DNA of 64,000 nt from Methylotenera oryzisoli_B. GTDB taxonomy: Bacteria > Pseudomonadota > Gammaproteobacteria > Burkholderiales > Methylophilaceae. The stretch lies in contig OZ277031.1 in the NCBI GenBank assembly GCA_965613685.1, positions 558,001 to 622,000 of the forward strand. Reading direction: 5' to 3'. Numbering within the stretch: the stretch's first letter is position 1; every line of letters begins with the position of its first letter. Shown here piece by piece: positions 1-8,669 of the stretch. Position numbers and translations under genes: made by a program. Under the pieces are notes generated by a model that searched no databases, was not told where the DNA came from, and saw only the letters and a list, made by a program, of their open reading frames with translations.

Positions 1-125
1 GCCCGCTTGGTATTTTCTCCACCAAAGATTGGGGTCACGTGCTCATCGTTGTGGCTGCGATTTTGACATTGCTATCAATGGCTTATTATCTAAAAGCCGC
101 TTGGCCTAAATTAAAAGGCAAATAA
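1..125 (+). CDS. pgsA: CDP-diacylglycerol-glycerol-3-phosphate 3-phosphatidyltransferase, C-terminal end (partial)
   Basis: This is the last 40 codons of a gene that begins left of the window; the frame starts at base 3 and ends in TAA at 123-125. The residues form a hydrophobic helix (VLIVVAAILTLLSMAYYLKA) and a basic tail ending in KLKGK, which fits the end of PgsA, the inner-membrane enzyme that makes phosphatidylglycerol phosphate. The strongest support is context: tRNA-Gly(GCC) and tRNA-Cys(GCA) follow, as in the pgsA-glyW-cysT junction of enterobacteria. So little sequence remains that the identity rests on the tail and on synteny together; another polytopic membrane protein cannot be excluded. 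Confidence 0.65.
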   Translation, partial: PLGIFSTKDWGHVLIVVAAILTLLSMAYYLKAAWPKLKGK

Positions 126-150
126 ATAAGCGCTAGCCTCGTGTTATGGC

Positions 151-178
151 TTGACGCTATAGATAAAATCGCTATAAT
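151..178 (+). promoter_or_regulatory. sigma70 promoter of the tRNA-Gly/tRNA-Cys unit
   Basis: TTGACG at 151-156 and a perfect TATAAT at 173-178 are separated by 16 bp. The predicted transcription start, near 185, lies about 12 bases before the mature tRNA-Gly. This is one of the best matches to the sigma70 consensus in the window, as expected for a stable-RNA gene. Confidence 0.8.
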
Positions 179-196
179 GGCGCCTGTCTTAACGAC

Positions 197-272
<76 letters not shown>

Positions 273-295
273 CGAATTTAGTAAATTGGCGTATT

Positions 296-326
296 ACGGC
301 GAATGCAACCATGCTTTCGCCGTTTT
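296..326 (+). terminator. terminator-like hairpin between tRNA-Gly and tRNA-Cys
   Basis: ACGGCGAA (296-303) pairs with TTCGCCGT (316-323). An inner GCA/TGC stem extends it across a T:T mismatch to a 4-nt ACCA loop, and a short T run (323-326) follows. It could be an intrinsic terminator or a processing hairpin between the two tRNAs. The T run is short, so readthrough into tRNA-Cys is likely. Confidence 0.5.
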
Positions 327-376
327 AGTTTCAGCCGGTACAAAGAATCAGCGTTCTAGCTTTTTCTGACCCACAT

Positions 377-450
377 GGCGCGATAGCAAAGCGGTTATGC
401 CGCGGCCTGCAAAGCCGTTTAGACCAGTTCGACTCTGGTTCGCGCCTCCA
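377..450 (+). tRNA. tRNA-Cys (anticodon GCA)
   Basis: A complete 74-nt cloverleaf. The acceptor stem GGCGCGA (377-383) pairs with TCGCGCC (440-446), the anticodon GCA sits in the loop CTGCAAA, the T arm contains GTTCGACTC, and CCA is encoded at 448-450. No convincing promoter of its own was seen, so it is probably cotranscribed with tRNA-Gly. The tRNA-Leu that completes this cluster in enterobacteria is absent. Confidence 0.96.
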
Positions 451-577
451 AATCTTCCCTTGTTTTGCCTGAGCGTTAGTCTGGTCTCGCATTTTTCGCT
501 TCGAGTTAATCCTAGTGTGGCGGCTTCGTGCGATAATTTAGCCATCATGAATGCGCACATCGCTTAGGAAACACCCC

Positions 578-1690
578 ATGACCAACCCACTTAAAGGCAT
601 GATTTTAGCCGCCGGCCAAGGCACGCGCGTGCGTCCCCTGACTAAGGACATGCCCAAACCGATGATCCCTATTTTAGGTAAACCGGTCATGGAATACCTG
701 ATAGAGCACTTGGCGCGTCATGGCGTAAAGGAAATCATGGTCAATGTGGCGCATTTAAATAGAAAAATCGAACAGTATTTTTCCAATGGCCAGCGCTGGG
801 GCGTGCAAATTGGTTATTCCTACGAGGGTCAGTTTCAACACGGTGAGCTCACTGCCAGCCCAGTAGGCTCAGCCGGCGGCATGCGCCGCATACAAGATTT
901 TGGCGGTTTTTTTGATCAAACCACCATCGTGCTATGCGGCGATGCGCTGATAGATTTAGACATCACTGCAGCTTTACTGGAGCACAAGAAAAAACGTGCA
1001 TTGGTCAGCGTGGTCACCATGCAAGTGCCGCATGCCGAGGTGGGCAATTACGGCATAGTCGAAACCGATGAAGACGGCAGGGTGGTGTCGTTTCAAGAAA
1101 AGCCGCAACCATCCGCAGCGCGGTCTAATTTAGCCAGCACCGGCATTTACTTTTTTGAACCGGCCGCGCTCAATTTAATTCCGGCCAATCAAAACTTCGA
1201 TATTGGTAGCCAATTGTTTCCCTTATTAGTGGAAAAAAATCTGCCGTTTTATGCGCAGAATCGCCACTACAACTGGATAGACATAGGCCGTATTTCCGAT
1301 TATTGGGAAGTGCTGCAGCGCGTGTTGCGCGGCGAGATTTCTTACATGAAAATGCCTGGCACCGAAGTGCGGCCAGGTATATGGGTGGGCCTTAATACTC
1401 GCATAGATTGGGATAAGGTCAACATCACTGGCCCGGTCTACATCGATTCGGGCACGCAGATAGAAGCGGGCGCCGAGATCGTTGGCCCGTGTTGGATTTC
1501 ACACGGCTCGCGCATAGGTAAAAATGCCAAAGTCATCCGCTCCATTTTGTTCGAATACACCGGCATCAGTGACCAAGCTGTTGCCAACGAGATGATAGTC
1601 TCAGCCAGTTATTGTGTGGATAGGGCGGGGGTCACTTACTACTTAGGCGATGACCGCTGCCCATTACGTTGGGGCGACGCCAGACGCTAG
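578..1690 (+). CDS. NDP-sugar pyrophosphorylase (mannose-1-phosphate guanylyltransferase / glucose-1-phosphate nucleotidyltransferase family)
   Basis: The 370-residue protein joins an N-terminal nucleotidyltransferase domain to a C-terminal left-handed beta-helix. The signature ILAAGQGTRVRPLT lies at about residues 9-22, followed by PKPMIPILGKP and the metal/nucleotide site CGDALIDLD near residue 119. Hexapeptide-type repeats (IDSGTQIEAGAEIVGPCWI, then SRIGKNAKV) fill the C-terminus. Such enzymes make GDP-mannose or another NDP-sugar for surface polysaccharide, but the sequence does not settle the sugar or the nucleotide. I chose the ATG at 578 because AGGAA (566-570) is well spaced before it; an in-frame ATG at 551 has no such site. 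It is a single gene between tRNA genes, with no polysaccharide cluster beside it. Confidence 0.85.
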   Translation: MTNPLKGMILAAGQGTRVRPLTKDMPKPMIPILGKPVMEYLIEHLARHGVKEIMVNVAHLNRKIEQYFSNGQRWGVQIGYSYEGQFQHGELTASPVGSAGGMRRIQDFGGFFDQTTIVLCGDALIDLDITAALLEHKKKRALVSVVTMQVPHAEVGNYGIVETDEDGRVVSFQEKPQPSAARSNLASTGIYFFEPAALNLIPANQNFDIGSQLFPLLVEKNLPFYAQNRHYNWIDIGRISDYWEVLQRVLRGEISYMKMPGTEVRPGIWVGLNTRIDWDKVNITGPVYIDSGTQIEAGAEIVGPCWISHGSRIGKNAKVIRSILFEYTGISDQAVANEMIVSASYCVDRAGVTYYLGDDRCPLRWGDARR

Positions 1691-1733
1691 TGACTAAGAT
1701 GCCGGCAAATCGCACAGGCCGGCAGTTATGCAC

Positions 1734-1739
1734 TATAAT
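1734..1739 (+). promoter_or_regulatory. -10 box of tRNA-Ser
   Basis: A perfect TATAAT lies 27 bases before the mature tRNA-Ser. No good -35 hexamer is visible at 16-18 bp, so the call rests on the -10 box and position. Confidence 0.5.
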
Positions 1740-1766
1740 GCCTGCGTTTTAAAACATATCCAATTC

Positions 1767-1856
1767 GGAAGAGTGGCTGAGCGGTTGAAGGCACCACCCT
1801 GGAAAGGTGGCACAGGGGCAACTCTGTCGCGGGTTCGAATCCCGCCTCTTCCGCCA
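1767..1856 (+). tRNA. tRNA-Ser (anticodon GGA)
   Basis: A 90-nt class II tRNA with the long variable arm typical of serine. The acceptor stem GGAAGAG (1767-1773) pairs with CTCTTCC (1846-1852), the anticodon GGA sits in the loop CTGGAAA, the T arm contains GGTTCGAATCC, and CCA is encoded at 1854-1856. It reads UCC/UCU codons. Confidence 0.97.
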
Positions 1857-1900
1857 TAAATTATTCCCCAACACGCTCGTTATATGAGCCATGTAAACGC

Positions 1901-1906
1901 TACAAT
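1901..1906 (+). promoter_or_regulatory. -10 box very close to the addB start
   Basis: TACAAT ends 6 bases before the ATG of the AddB-like gene at 1913. A transcript from this box would begin at or next to the start codon. No Shine-Dalgarno sequence is visible. The -35 region is weak. Confidence 0.35.
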
Positions 1907-1912
1907 TACGCC

Positions 1913-4651
1913 ATGGCTTTTTCCTCAGATTCCCTGATTATTTGCGCTACCGCACGCTTGGTGCGTGGCATGGCTCTGCGTGAGCAACAGCAAGCAGAGT
2001 CTGAAAATAAAGCGCAGTGGTCTGCGGCACAGGCGACCACCTTGCCCATGTGGTTGGATGGCGTGATTGAGCAGGCCAACCTCCTAGGGTTATTGCCGGA
2101 TGAGGTATTGCCCCTGACGCAATTAAGCGCCTTGGCTGAGGCCCATTTGTGGGAGCAAGCCATCAACGATTGCTTGGCTAAGCATGAGGCGCGTGCATTG
2201 TTTGACGTGCGCGCGATGGCGCAGACCGCCATTGAAGCCCATGACTTAATGCTCAATTGGCAGATCAGCGATGCCGACATCAATCACGATTTCATGAGCC
2301 AAGAAACGCGCCAGTTTTTGCGTTGGCGCAGCGTGTTTGCTAGTTTGTGCCATAGCCAACAGGCCATGCCGGCCGGCCAGTTAATGGCACTGCAAATTGC
2401 CCTGTTAGGCCAACACCAAGCGGCCATTCAAGCCAGCATTAAGCTGCCAACACGCATCGAATTGGCCGGCTTTGATCGCATCACGCCATTAGAGCAACGC
2501 TTGTTTGATTGTTTAAGCGCTTACGGCATCCGCATTGAGCGTGCTGCTTATAAGTACCCTAAACCTGCCGAAGTGGCATGCCATGGCTTGACTGACCTCA
2601 ATGCAGAATGCCGGGCGGTGGTGGCTTGGGCGCAGCAGCAATTGGCATTCCATCCTCAAGCGCAATTGGCCATCGTTAGCCCGACCTTGAGTCATGTCAG
2701 GCGCTTGTTGACCGATTTGTTGGACGACGCTTTTCACCCGCAAACCTTGCACGGTAGTTTGCTCGAATTGCCTCGCTGTTACGATTTTTCTCTAGGTTTG
2801 GCGCTGGCGGAATACCCCTTGGTTGCCAGTGCCTTGCAGTTATTAAGCCTCGCTAGCCACAAAGCCAGTTTGCAGTTTGAGCAGGTGACGGCCTTATTAC
2901 TCGATCACTATTGGGGCCTGCCAGCAGAGCGCGATGCCCGCGCCCGCTTGGATGCGCACTTACGCAAACACTTGAATGCCAGCTACCGTTTAGATGGCTT
3001 AATCAAACAAGTCGCGCGCTGTGAAAACGACGGCTGGGCGTTATCCGGCTTATTGGCTCAGCTAAAACAGATTGCCGCCTTTCAAGCCAAGCCCAAGCAA
3101 TGGCCTTCTGCTTGGCTGGCAGATTTTACCGGCTTGTTGAATGACTTGGCGTGGGCGCAGACGCGACCCTTATCTAGCCATGAATACCAAACGCAACAAG
3201 CTTTTTACAAAAGCATGCAAGAGTTGGCCAGTTTGGATGGCCTAATGGGCAAGGTCAGTGCGCAAGTAGCCTTACAAAAAGTTAGCGTATTGATGCGCAA
3301 CACGGTGTTTCAACCCGAGGCGCGAGGCGACACGCGCATCCAATTATTGGGCTTGCTGGAAACGCCGGCTTTGCAATTGGATGCGATTTGGGTCATGAAC
3401 ATGAACGACCAGCATAGCCCGGCCCCGGTTAAGCTTAATCCATTGTTACCGGCGCAGGTGCAACGTGATGCGGCTACACCCAATGCCAGTGCGGCAGTGC
3501 AGAGTCAGTTTGCCAGTTTGGTGCAGCAGCGCTTGTTGCACAGCGCGGCCAAGCTGGTGTTTTCGTACGCCTTAAAAGAGGACGACAGGGAGTTGCGTCC
3601 TTCACCCTTGTTGGCCGGCTTGCCGCATGGCTCGCCACCCCTAGCCAGCATGACCACGCTGGCAGAACGCTTGGCCGTGCCGGCGCACATGGAGTACTTG
3701 GACGACTATATGGCGCCGCCTTTAACCATGGATGAAAAAATAAGCGGCGGGGTCAAGCTATTGGCGACGCAAGCCGTTTGCCCCGCTTGGGCTTTTTATC
3801 AATACCGCTTGGGCGCCGGCAAATTGCAAACGCCGGTGGATGGCTTGGACAGCATGACGCGAGGCAGTTTATTGCATCAAGTCTTGCAGTTTTTTTGGCA
3901 AGAATGCCAGAGCCTAAGCCGCTTATTAGCCATGACGGCAGCGCAGCGCTGGCAAGCGATAGATAGCGCTATAGGCAAAGCGATTGAGGCCAGTCGCCTC
4001 GACGGGCATTTATACCTACCGCCTCAAGTACTGCAGATAGAGCATAAGCGCTTGCACCAACTGCTTAACGATAGCCTAGATTTAGAGTGCCAACGCGCCG
4101 ATTTTAGCGTGCAAGATTGCGAGAAGAAATTCAATCTAAACCTAGAGGGCTTGCCCTTGAAAATCAGCGTGGATCGCATAGACCGTTTAGCCGATGGCCG
4201 CTTGGCGGTAATCGATTACAAAACCGGCAACCGGCTTGATTACAAAAGCTGGGCCGACGCGCGCATTGCTGAGCCACAACTGCCTATTTATGCAGTGCTG
4301 GCCTTGCAAGGGCAGGACGTGGCCGCGGTGTGCTTTGCTAAAGTGCGCAGTGACGAGACCAGGTTTGCCGGGCTGGCGGCCGAAGCCGGCTTATTGCCTA
4401 AGGTATGGGACATCACAGAGAAGCGCAGCAATAAAGTGTTTAATGATTTCGCTGATTGGGCCGCGCTGTTAGACCATTGGCAGGCCAGCTTAAAAGCCAT
4501 CGCTGCCGAAATTAAAGCCGGCGAGGCCAGCGTGCTGGTCAATAAAGAAAGCGATTTAGTTTATTGCGATGTGTTGCCTTTGCTGCGCTTAGCTGAGCGC
4601 AGCGTGCAGTTTGAGCGCGCGCAAGCAGCCATGACGGAGGTGAACGCATGA
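1913..4651 (+). CDS. addB: AddB-like PD-(D/E)XK nuclease subunit of the double-strand-break repair complex
   Basis: This 912-residue protein resembles the AddB/RexB-like subunit that, with AddA, resects broken DNA ends and loads RecA where RecBCD is missing. The clearest motif is a RecB-type nuclease core near residues 750-790, with an upstream Asp (VDRIDRL) and VIDYKTG, followed by the QLPIYAV helix. The N-terminal two thirds are helicase-like and degenerate; I see no intact Walker A motif, as expected for AddB. Its last codons overlap the next gene in an ATGA junction, which indicates translational coupling with addA. The ATG has no Shine-Dalgarno sequence and a -10 box lies only 6 bases upstream, so the message may be leaderless. 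Confidence 0.85.
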   Translation: MAFSSDSLIICATARLVRGMALREQQQAESENKAQWSAAQATTLPMWLDGVIEQANLLGLLPDEVLPLTQLSALAEAHLWEQAINDCLAKHEARALFDVRAMAQTAIEAHDLMLNWQISDADINHDFMSQETRQFLRWRSVFASLCHSQQAMPAGQLMALQIALLGQHQAAIQASIKLPTRIELAGFDRITPLEQRLFDCLSAYGIRIERAAYKYPKPAEVACHGLTDLNAECRAVVAWAQQQLAFHPQAQLAIVSPTLSHVRRLLTDLLDDAFHPQTLHGSLLELPRCYDFSLGLALAEYPLVASALQLLSLASHKASLQFEQVTALLLDHYWGLPAERDARARLDAHLRKHLNASYRLDGLIKQVARCENDGWALSGLLAQLKQIAAFQAKPKQWPSAWLADFTGLLNDLAWAQTRPLSSHEYQTQQAFYKSMQELASLDGLMGKVSAQVALQKVSVLMRNTVFQPEARGDTRIQLLGLLETPALQLDAIWVMNMNDQHSPAPVKLNPLLPAQVQRDAATPNASAAVQSQFASLVQQRLLHSAAKLVFSYALKEDDRELRPSPLLAGLPHGSPPLASMTTLAERLAVPAHMEYLDDYMAPPLTMDEKISGGVKLLATQAVCPAWAFYQYRLGAGKLQTPVDGLDSMTRGSLLHQVLQFFWQECQSLSRLLAMTAAQRWQAIDSAIGKAIEASRLDGHLYLPPQVLQIEHKRLHQLLNDSLDLECQRADFSVQDCEKKFNLNLEGLPLKISVDRIDRLADGRLAVIDYKTGNRLDYKSWADARIAEPQLPIYAVLALQGQDVAAVCFAKVRSDETRFAGLAAEAGLLPKVWDITEKRSNKVFNDFADWAALLDHWQASLKAIAAEIKAGEASVLVNKESDLVYCDVLPLLRLAERSVQFERAQAAMTEVNA

Positions 4652-7600
4652 GTGAAGCGCTAATGGCATCGGATGCCGCTGCTCGCGAACAAGCTATAGC
4701 GCCACGTTCATTTATTGTGCAGGCGCCTGCCGGTGCCGGCAAAACCGAATTGCTCACGCAGCGCTATTTAAGCTTGCTGGCAACGGTGGACGAGCCAGAA
4801 GAAATCATTGCCCTGACCTTTACCAATAAAGCCGCCACGGAAATGCGTAACCGCATACTCTTGAGCCTGGAGCAGGCTGAGCAAGCCCAGCCCGAAACGG
4901 CGCCCCACAAATTAAAAACCAGGCAACTCGCTGAGCTAGCCTTGCAACAATCGGCCCGAAAAGATTGGCAATTGATCAAGCAGCCCAGTCGCTTGCGCAT
5001 ACTCACCATGGATGCCTTGTGCAGCAGTCTCACGCGGCAAATGCCATTGCTCAGTCGCTTTGGTGGTCAGCCGGCAGTCAGCGACGATGCCGATCGCCAT
5101 TATTTGGAAGCCGCACGCCTGACCTTGGCCGATATTGTGGATGAAAGCCAGGCCGACGACACGGTGAGCTTGGCCTTAACTTACATGGACAACGACGCAG
5201 AGAAGTTGACGGCTTTGTTAGCCAATATGCTGGCCAAGCGCGATCAGTGGATCAAAAAAGCCCATGAATTGCATGGACACCCAGACACCGAATCGCTGGC
5301 TAGCATGGAGTGGGTGTTGCAGCATTTAATCGTCGAGGAATTAACGCTGGTCAGCAGCGTGTTGACCGAGCAGGTGCAGCAGGCTTTGTTGCCCTTGATG
5401 CGCTTTGCTGCCAGCCAACTGGAGGCAGATTCAGCGATTGCGCCCTTGTTGGATAGGCAGGCCAGCTTAAGGCCATGCCTAGAAGACTTAGCGTTGTGGC
5501 GTGCAATGGCCAACTTTTTGCTGACCAAAGATAAAACCTACCGTAAAACGCTCACTAAAACCAACGGTTTTCCTAACGATACCGAACACAAGACCAAGAA
5601 AGAGCAATGCTTGGCTATTTTGGCCCAGTTAAGTCAAGCCGATTTGGTGGCCAATATTTTAAGCTTGCCGTCCTTATCCACCTTGCAAGATAGTCAGCCG
5701 GTGATACGCGCCTTATCGCGCTTGTTGCAGCAAGCCAATGCGCATTTATGGGTGGTCTTTCAAAAAGCCGGCGAGGTGGATTTTGTTGCCATCGCCCAAC
5801 AGGCCAGTTGGGCCTTGGAGGACGAGCACGGCACCACCGATTTGGCCTTGAAGCTGGATTACAAGATCAGCCATTTATTGATAGACGAATTTCAAGACAC
5901 CAGCCCGGTGCAAATGAAATTAATCGAGCAATTGATTGCCGGTTGGCAACCGCACGCCGAACGCACGCTGTTTTGCGTGGGCGACCCCATGCAATCCATC
6001 TACCGCTTTCGTAAAGCCGACGTTAGCTTATTTTTAGAGGCACAAAGCGAGGGTATCAACGGCTTTAAATTAACGCCTTTGCAGTTGGCATTAAACTACC
6101 GGTCGCATCCGCTGGTGATTGATTGGATTAATCAAGCGTTTACGCAGGTGTTTCCAAATGAGGATGCAAAGAATCATGGTGCCATACGCTACAGCCCGTT
6201 TACCGCTAGCCTAGGCAGTGTAGACGGCGAAGGCGTGAGTTTGCACCCATTGATATGGCCTGCATCCAATGCCGGTGATGAGGCCGAAGGTGAAGACGAC
6301 AGCAACCCTGACCTCTATCAGTTGGAAGCGGCGTACGTGGCCAAGTTAATTGAGCAGTTAAAAAACCAACTTAATCCCCCGCAAAAGATCGCGGTGTTGG
6401 TGCGCAGTCGCAATCACTTGCAAGCCTTGGTGACGGAGATACGCCGCCATCATCAGGACCTGCACTTCCAGGCGCTGGAGATAGAGCCCTTAAACGAGCG
6501 GCAAACCGTGCAGGACGCATGGTCCTTGTTGTGTGCCTTAATGCACCGGGCTGACCGCACCCATTGGTTGAACGTGTTGCGTGCGCCATGGGGTGGCTTG
6601 AATTTGGCCAATCTGCATGCTTTGGCCGGCAACGCACAGCGCGATAGTATTTGGGCGGCCATGCACGACGAGACGCGCTTAAGGCTATTAAGTGAGGACG
6701 GCCGCATGCGTTTGCAGCATGTAAGAGAGGTGCTAGCTGCCGCCTTTGACTGCCAGGGCCGATTGCCCTTGCGCCGTTGGTTGGAGCGCACTTGGTTGCA
6801 ATTGGGCGGGGCGCAGTGTTTGGTCGAGGCCGGCGATAACCGGGATGTGCAGGTGTTCTTTGATTTGCTGGAAAAACACGACCGCAGTGGCCAGATAGAC
6901 TTGGCTAGCTTGGAAGCCGCCATGAAAAAACTCTACGCCAAACCGGATAGCCAGGCCGATGGCAGCGTGCAGTTTTTAACCATACACAAGGCCAAGGGTT
7001 TGGAGTTTGATAGCGTCATCTTGCCGGCTTTAAACCGCAAATCCCGTGCCGACGACAACGACTTGCTGCTCTGGGAAGAGGTCGAGGTGGAGCATGAAAG
7101 GCATCTGATTGCAGCGCCTGTGCACAGCAAAGGCAGCAAAAACAAAGGGTTGCCCAATCTGTACGATTACATTAAAAACCTAGAAAAAATACGCAGCAAC
7201 AATGAGGTGGTGCGCTTGCTTTACGTGGCGGCGACCCGCAGTCAGCGCCAATTGCACCTGATTGCCAGCATGCAAAAAAAACAAGACGGCGAATTGAAGC
7301 CGGTGGCCAATAGTTTGTTGGCGGCCTTGTGGCCCGCCGTGGCTAATGCGTTTATAGAGACGCCAGAGCAGGCGCCGCTAGCCACGACGTCCAAAGGCTT
7401 AGACCCGCGTCAATTTAAAGCACAATTGCAACGCCTACCCAGTGCGGCGTATGCGCAGGCCAGCGTGGGCTTAAGCCCGCTGCAAACACCATTGACTACG
7501 GCCCAGGTTGATGCCGGCAACGCAGCGGCCACGCAAAGCAGCCCGCTTGGTCTAGAGGATTTATACAAAGATTGCGGCACGCTGGCGCACGCTTACATGG

Positions 7601-8049
7601 AGCTGTTGGCGCAACGCGCCAGTCTAGCCAGTTTGGCGGTATCGGCATGGCATAAGCCTATGCGGCGCTGGTTAATGCGCTTGGGTCATAGTGAGAGTGC
7701 AGCTACGCAGGGCGCGGATATCGTTATGGCGGCCTTGCAAACCACCTTGGCCAGCCAGGCAGGGCAGTGGGTGTTGCAAGATCACGATCAAGCGGCCAGT
7801 GAGTTAAGCCTGATGCAAGTGGGCGAGAGTGGCGCTAAAAATCACGTGATAGACCGTACCTTTATTGCACAAGGCACGCGCTGGATCATAGACTACAAGC
7901 TGGGCTTAGGCGATGAAGCAGAAAGCAGTGCGGCGGCTGAAGCCCACCGGCCGCAATTAGCCCGTTACGCCAGTTTGTTTGCCGATGCCGGCTTGCCGAT
8001 TAAAACCGCGGTTTTGTTTTTAAGCACAGGGCGCATGGTCGTACTGTAA
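4648..8049 (+). CDS. addA: AddA-like UvrD/REP-type helicase-nuclease
   Basis: The 1133-residue protein is a superfamily 1A helicase fused to a RecB-like nuclease. The Walker A motif APAGAGKT is at residues 26-33. Motif Ia follows (ALTFTNKAATEM), then the Walker B/motif II IDEFQDTS, motif III GDPMQSIYRFR, motif IV NYRSHP, motif V TIHKAKGLEFD and motif VI YVAATRSQ. The C-terminal nuclease motif is IIDYK at about residues 1080-1084. It is the motor and one of the two nucleases of the AddAB-type end-processing complex. The gene overlaps addB by 4 bp (ATGA) and ends only 3 bp from the convergent dedA stop, with no terminator between them. Confidence 0.92.
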   Translation: MSEALMASDAAAREQAIAPRSFIVQAPAGAGKTELLTQRYLSLLATVDEPEEIIALTFTNKAATEMRNRILLSLEQAEQAQPETAPHKLKTRQLAELALQQSARKDWQLIKQPSRLRILTMDALCSSLTRQMPLLSRFGGQPAVSDDADRHYLEAARLTLADIVDESQADDTVSLALTYMDNDAEKLTALLANMLAKRDQWIKKAHELHGHPDTESLASMEWVLQHLIVEELTLVSSVLTEQVQQALLPLMRFAASQLEADSAIAPLLDRQASLRPCLEDLALWRAMANFLLTKDKTYRKTLTKTNGFPNDTEHKTKKEQCLAILAQLSQADLVANILSLPSLSTLQDSQPVIRALSRLLQQANAHLWVVFQKAGEVDFVAIAQQASWALEDEHGTTDLALKLDYKISHLLIDEFQDTSPVQMKLIEQLIAGWQPHAERTLFCVGDPMQSIYRFRKADVSLFLEAQSEGINGFKLTPLQLALNYRSHPLVIDWINQAFTQVFPNEDAKNHGAIRYSPFTASLGSVDGEGVSLHPLIWPASNAGDEAEGEDDSNPDLYQLEAAYVAKLIEQLKNQLNPPQKIAVLVRSRNHLQALVTEIRRHHQDLHFQALEIEPLNERQTVQDAWSLLCALMHRADRTHWLNVLRAPWGGLNLANLHALAGNAQRDSIWAAMHDETRLRLLSEDGRMRLQHVREVLAAAFDCQGRLPLRRWLERTWLQLGGAQCLVEAGDNRDVQVFFDLLEKHDRSGQIDLASLEAAMKKLYAKPDSQADGSVQFLTIHKAKGLEFDSVILPALNRKSRADDNDLLLWEEVEVEHERHLIAAPVHSKGSKNKGLPNLYDYIKNLEKIRSNNEVVRLLYVAATRSQRQLHLIASMQKKQDGELKPVANSLLAALWPAVANAFIETPEQAPLATTSKGLDPRQFKAQLQRLPSAAYAQASVGLSPLQTPLTTAQVDAGNAAATQSSPLGLEDLYKDCGTLAHAYMELLAQRASLASLAVSAWHKPMRRWLMRLGHSESAATQGADIVMAALQTTLASQAGQWVLQDHDQAASELSLMQVGESGAKNHVIDRTFIAQGTRWIIDYKLGLGDEAESSAAAEAHRPQLARYASLFADAGLPIKTAVLFLSTGRMVVL

Positions 8050-8052
8050 ATC

Positions 8053-8661
8053 TTAGTGTTTTAGGTGGCGACGCACGTACCAAAAAACAAAGACCAGGCC
8101 GAGGGCCACGATTAAATAATGAAACTGATGGAAATACACTTCCAAGCTAGCCCAGTTCTCCCCAAATTTCATACCGGCATAGGCCAATAGCCAGCACCAG
8201 ATGAATGAGCCTATGAAGGTATAGACGATAAACACACTCATATTCATGCGCACCACCCCAGCCGGGAAGGCGATAAAGGTACGCACTGCCGGTAGCATGC
8301 GAGCGATAAAGATGATGATCTCGCCGTGTTTTTCAAACAAGCGATCGGCCAAATCCAAGTCCTTTTTAGACAGTAAGATGTACTTGCCGTATTTTTCTGC
8401 CAAAGGGCGCCCACCGAACATGCCCACGTAATAAGCCGGAATGGAGCCCACTACGCAGCCTATGGCGCCAGCTAAGGCAACCATGAGCAAGGTCATCTCA
8501 CCCTTAAACACCAAGAAGCCGGCGAACGGCATGATGATTTCGGAGGGCAGGGGGATGCAAGCCGATTCTATGGCCATCAACAACACGATGCCGGCATAGC
8601 CCATGGATGAAATAACGCCCATGATCCAGGCGGCGACTAAGGCGATCAGTTTGGCTAACAC
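8053..8661 (-). CDS. DedA family inner-membrane protein
   Basis: This 202-residue polytopic membrane protein belongs to the DedA/VTT family. These proteins support membrane homeostasis and polyprenyl-phosphate or lipid flipping. The family features are the ESACIPLPSEIIMPFAGFL segment near the N-terminus and the FIARMLPAVRTFIAFPAGV segment with its conserved arginine and proline. The start is GTG at 8661, preceded by an AGGA about 8 bases upstream. It lies 8 bp behind the mfd stop and is probably cotranscribed with it. Its exact substrate cannot be read from the sequence. Confidence 0.88.
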   Translation of the reverse strand: MLAKLIALVAAWIMGVISSMGYAGIVLLMAIESACIPLPSEIIMPFAGFLVFKGEMTLLMVALAGAIGCVVGSIPAYYVGMFGGRPLAEKYGKYILLSKKDLDLADRLFEKHGEIIIFIARMLPAVRTFIAFPAGVVRMNMSVFIVYTFIGSFIWCWLLAYAGMKFGENWASLEVYFHQFHYLIVALGLVFVFWYVRRHLKH

Positions 8662-8669
8662 GGTCTATC

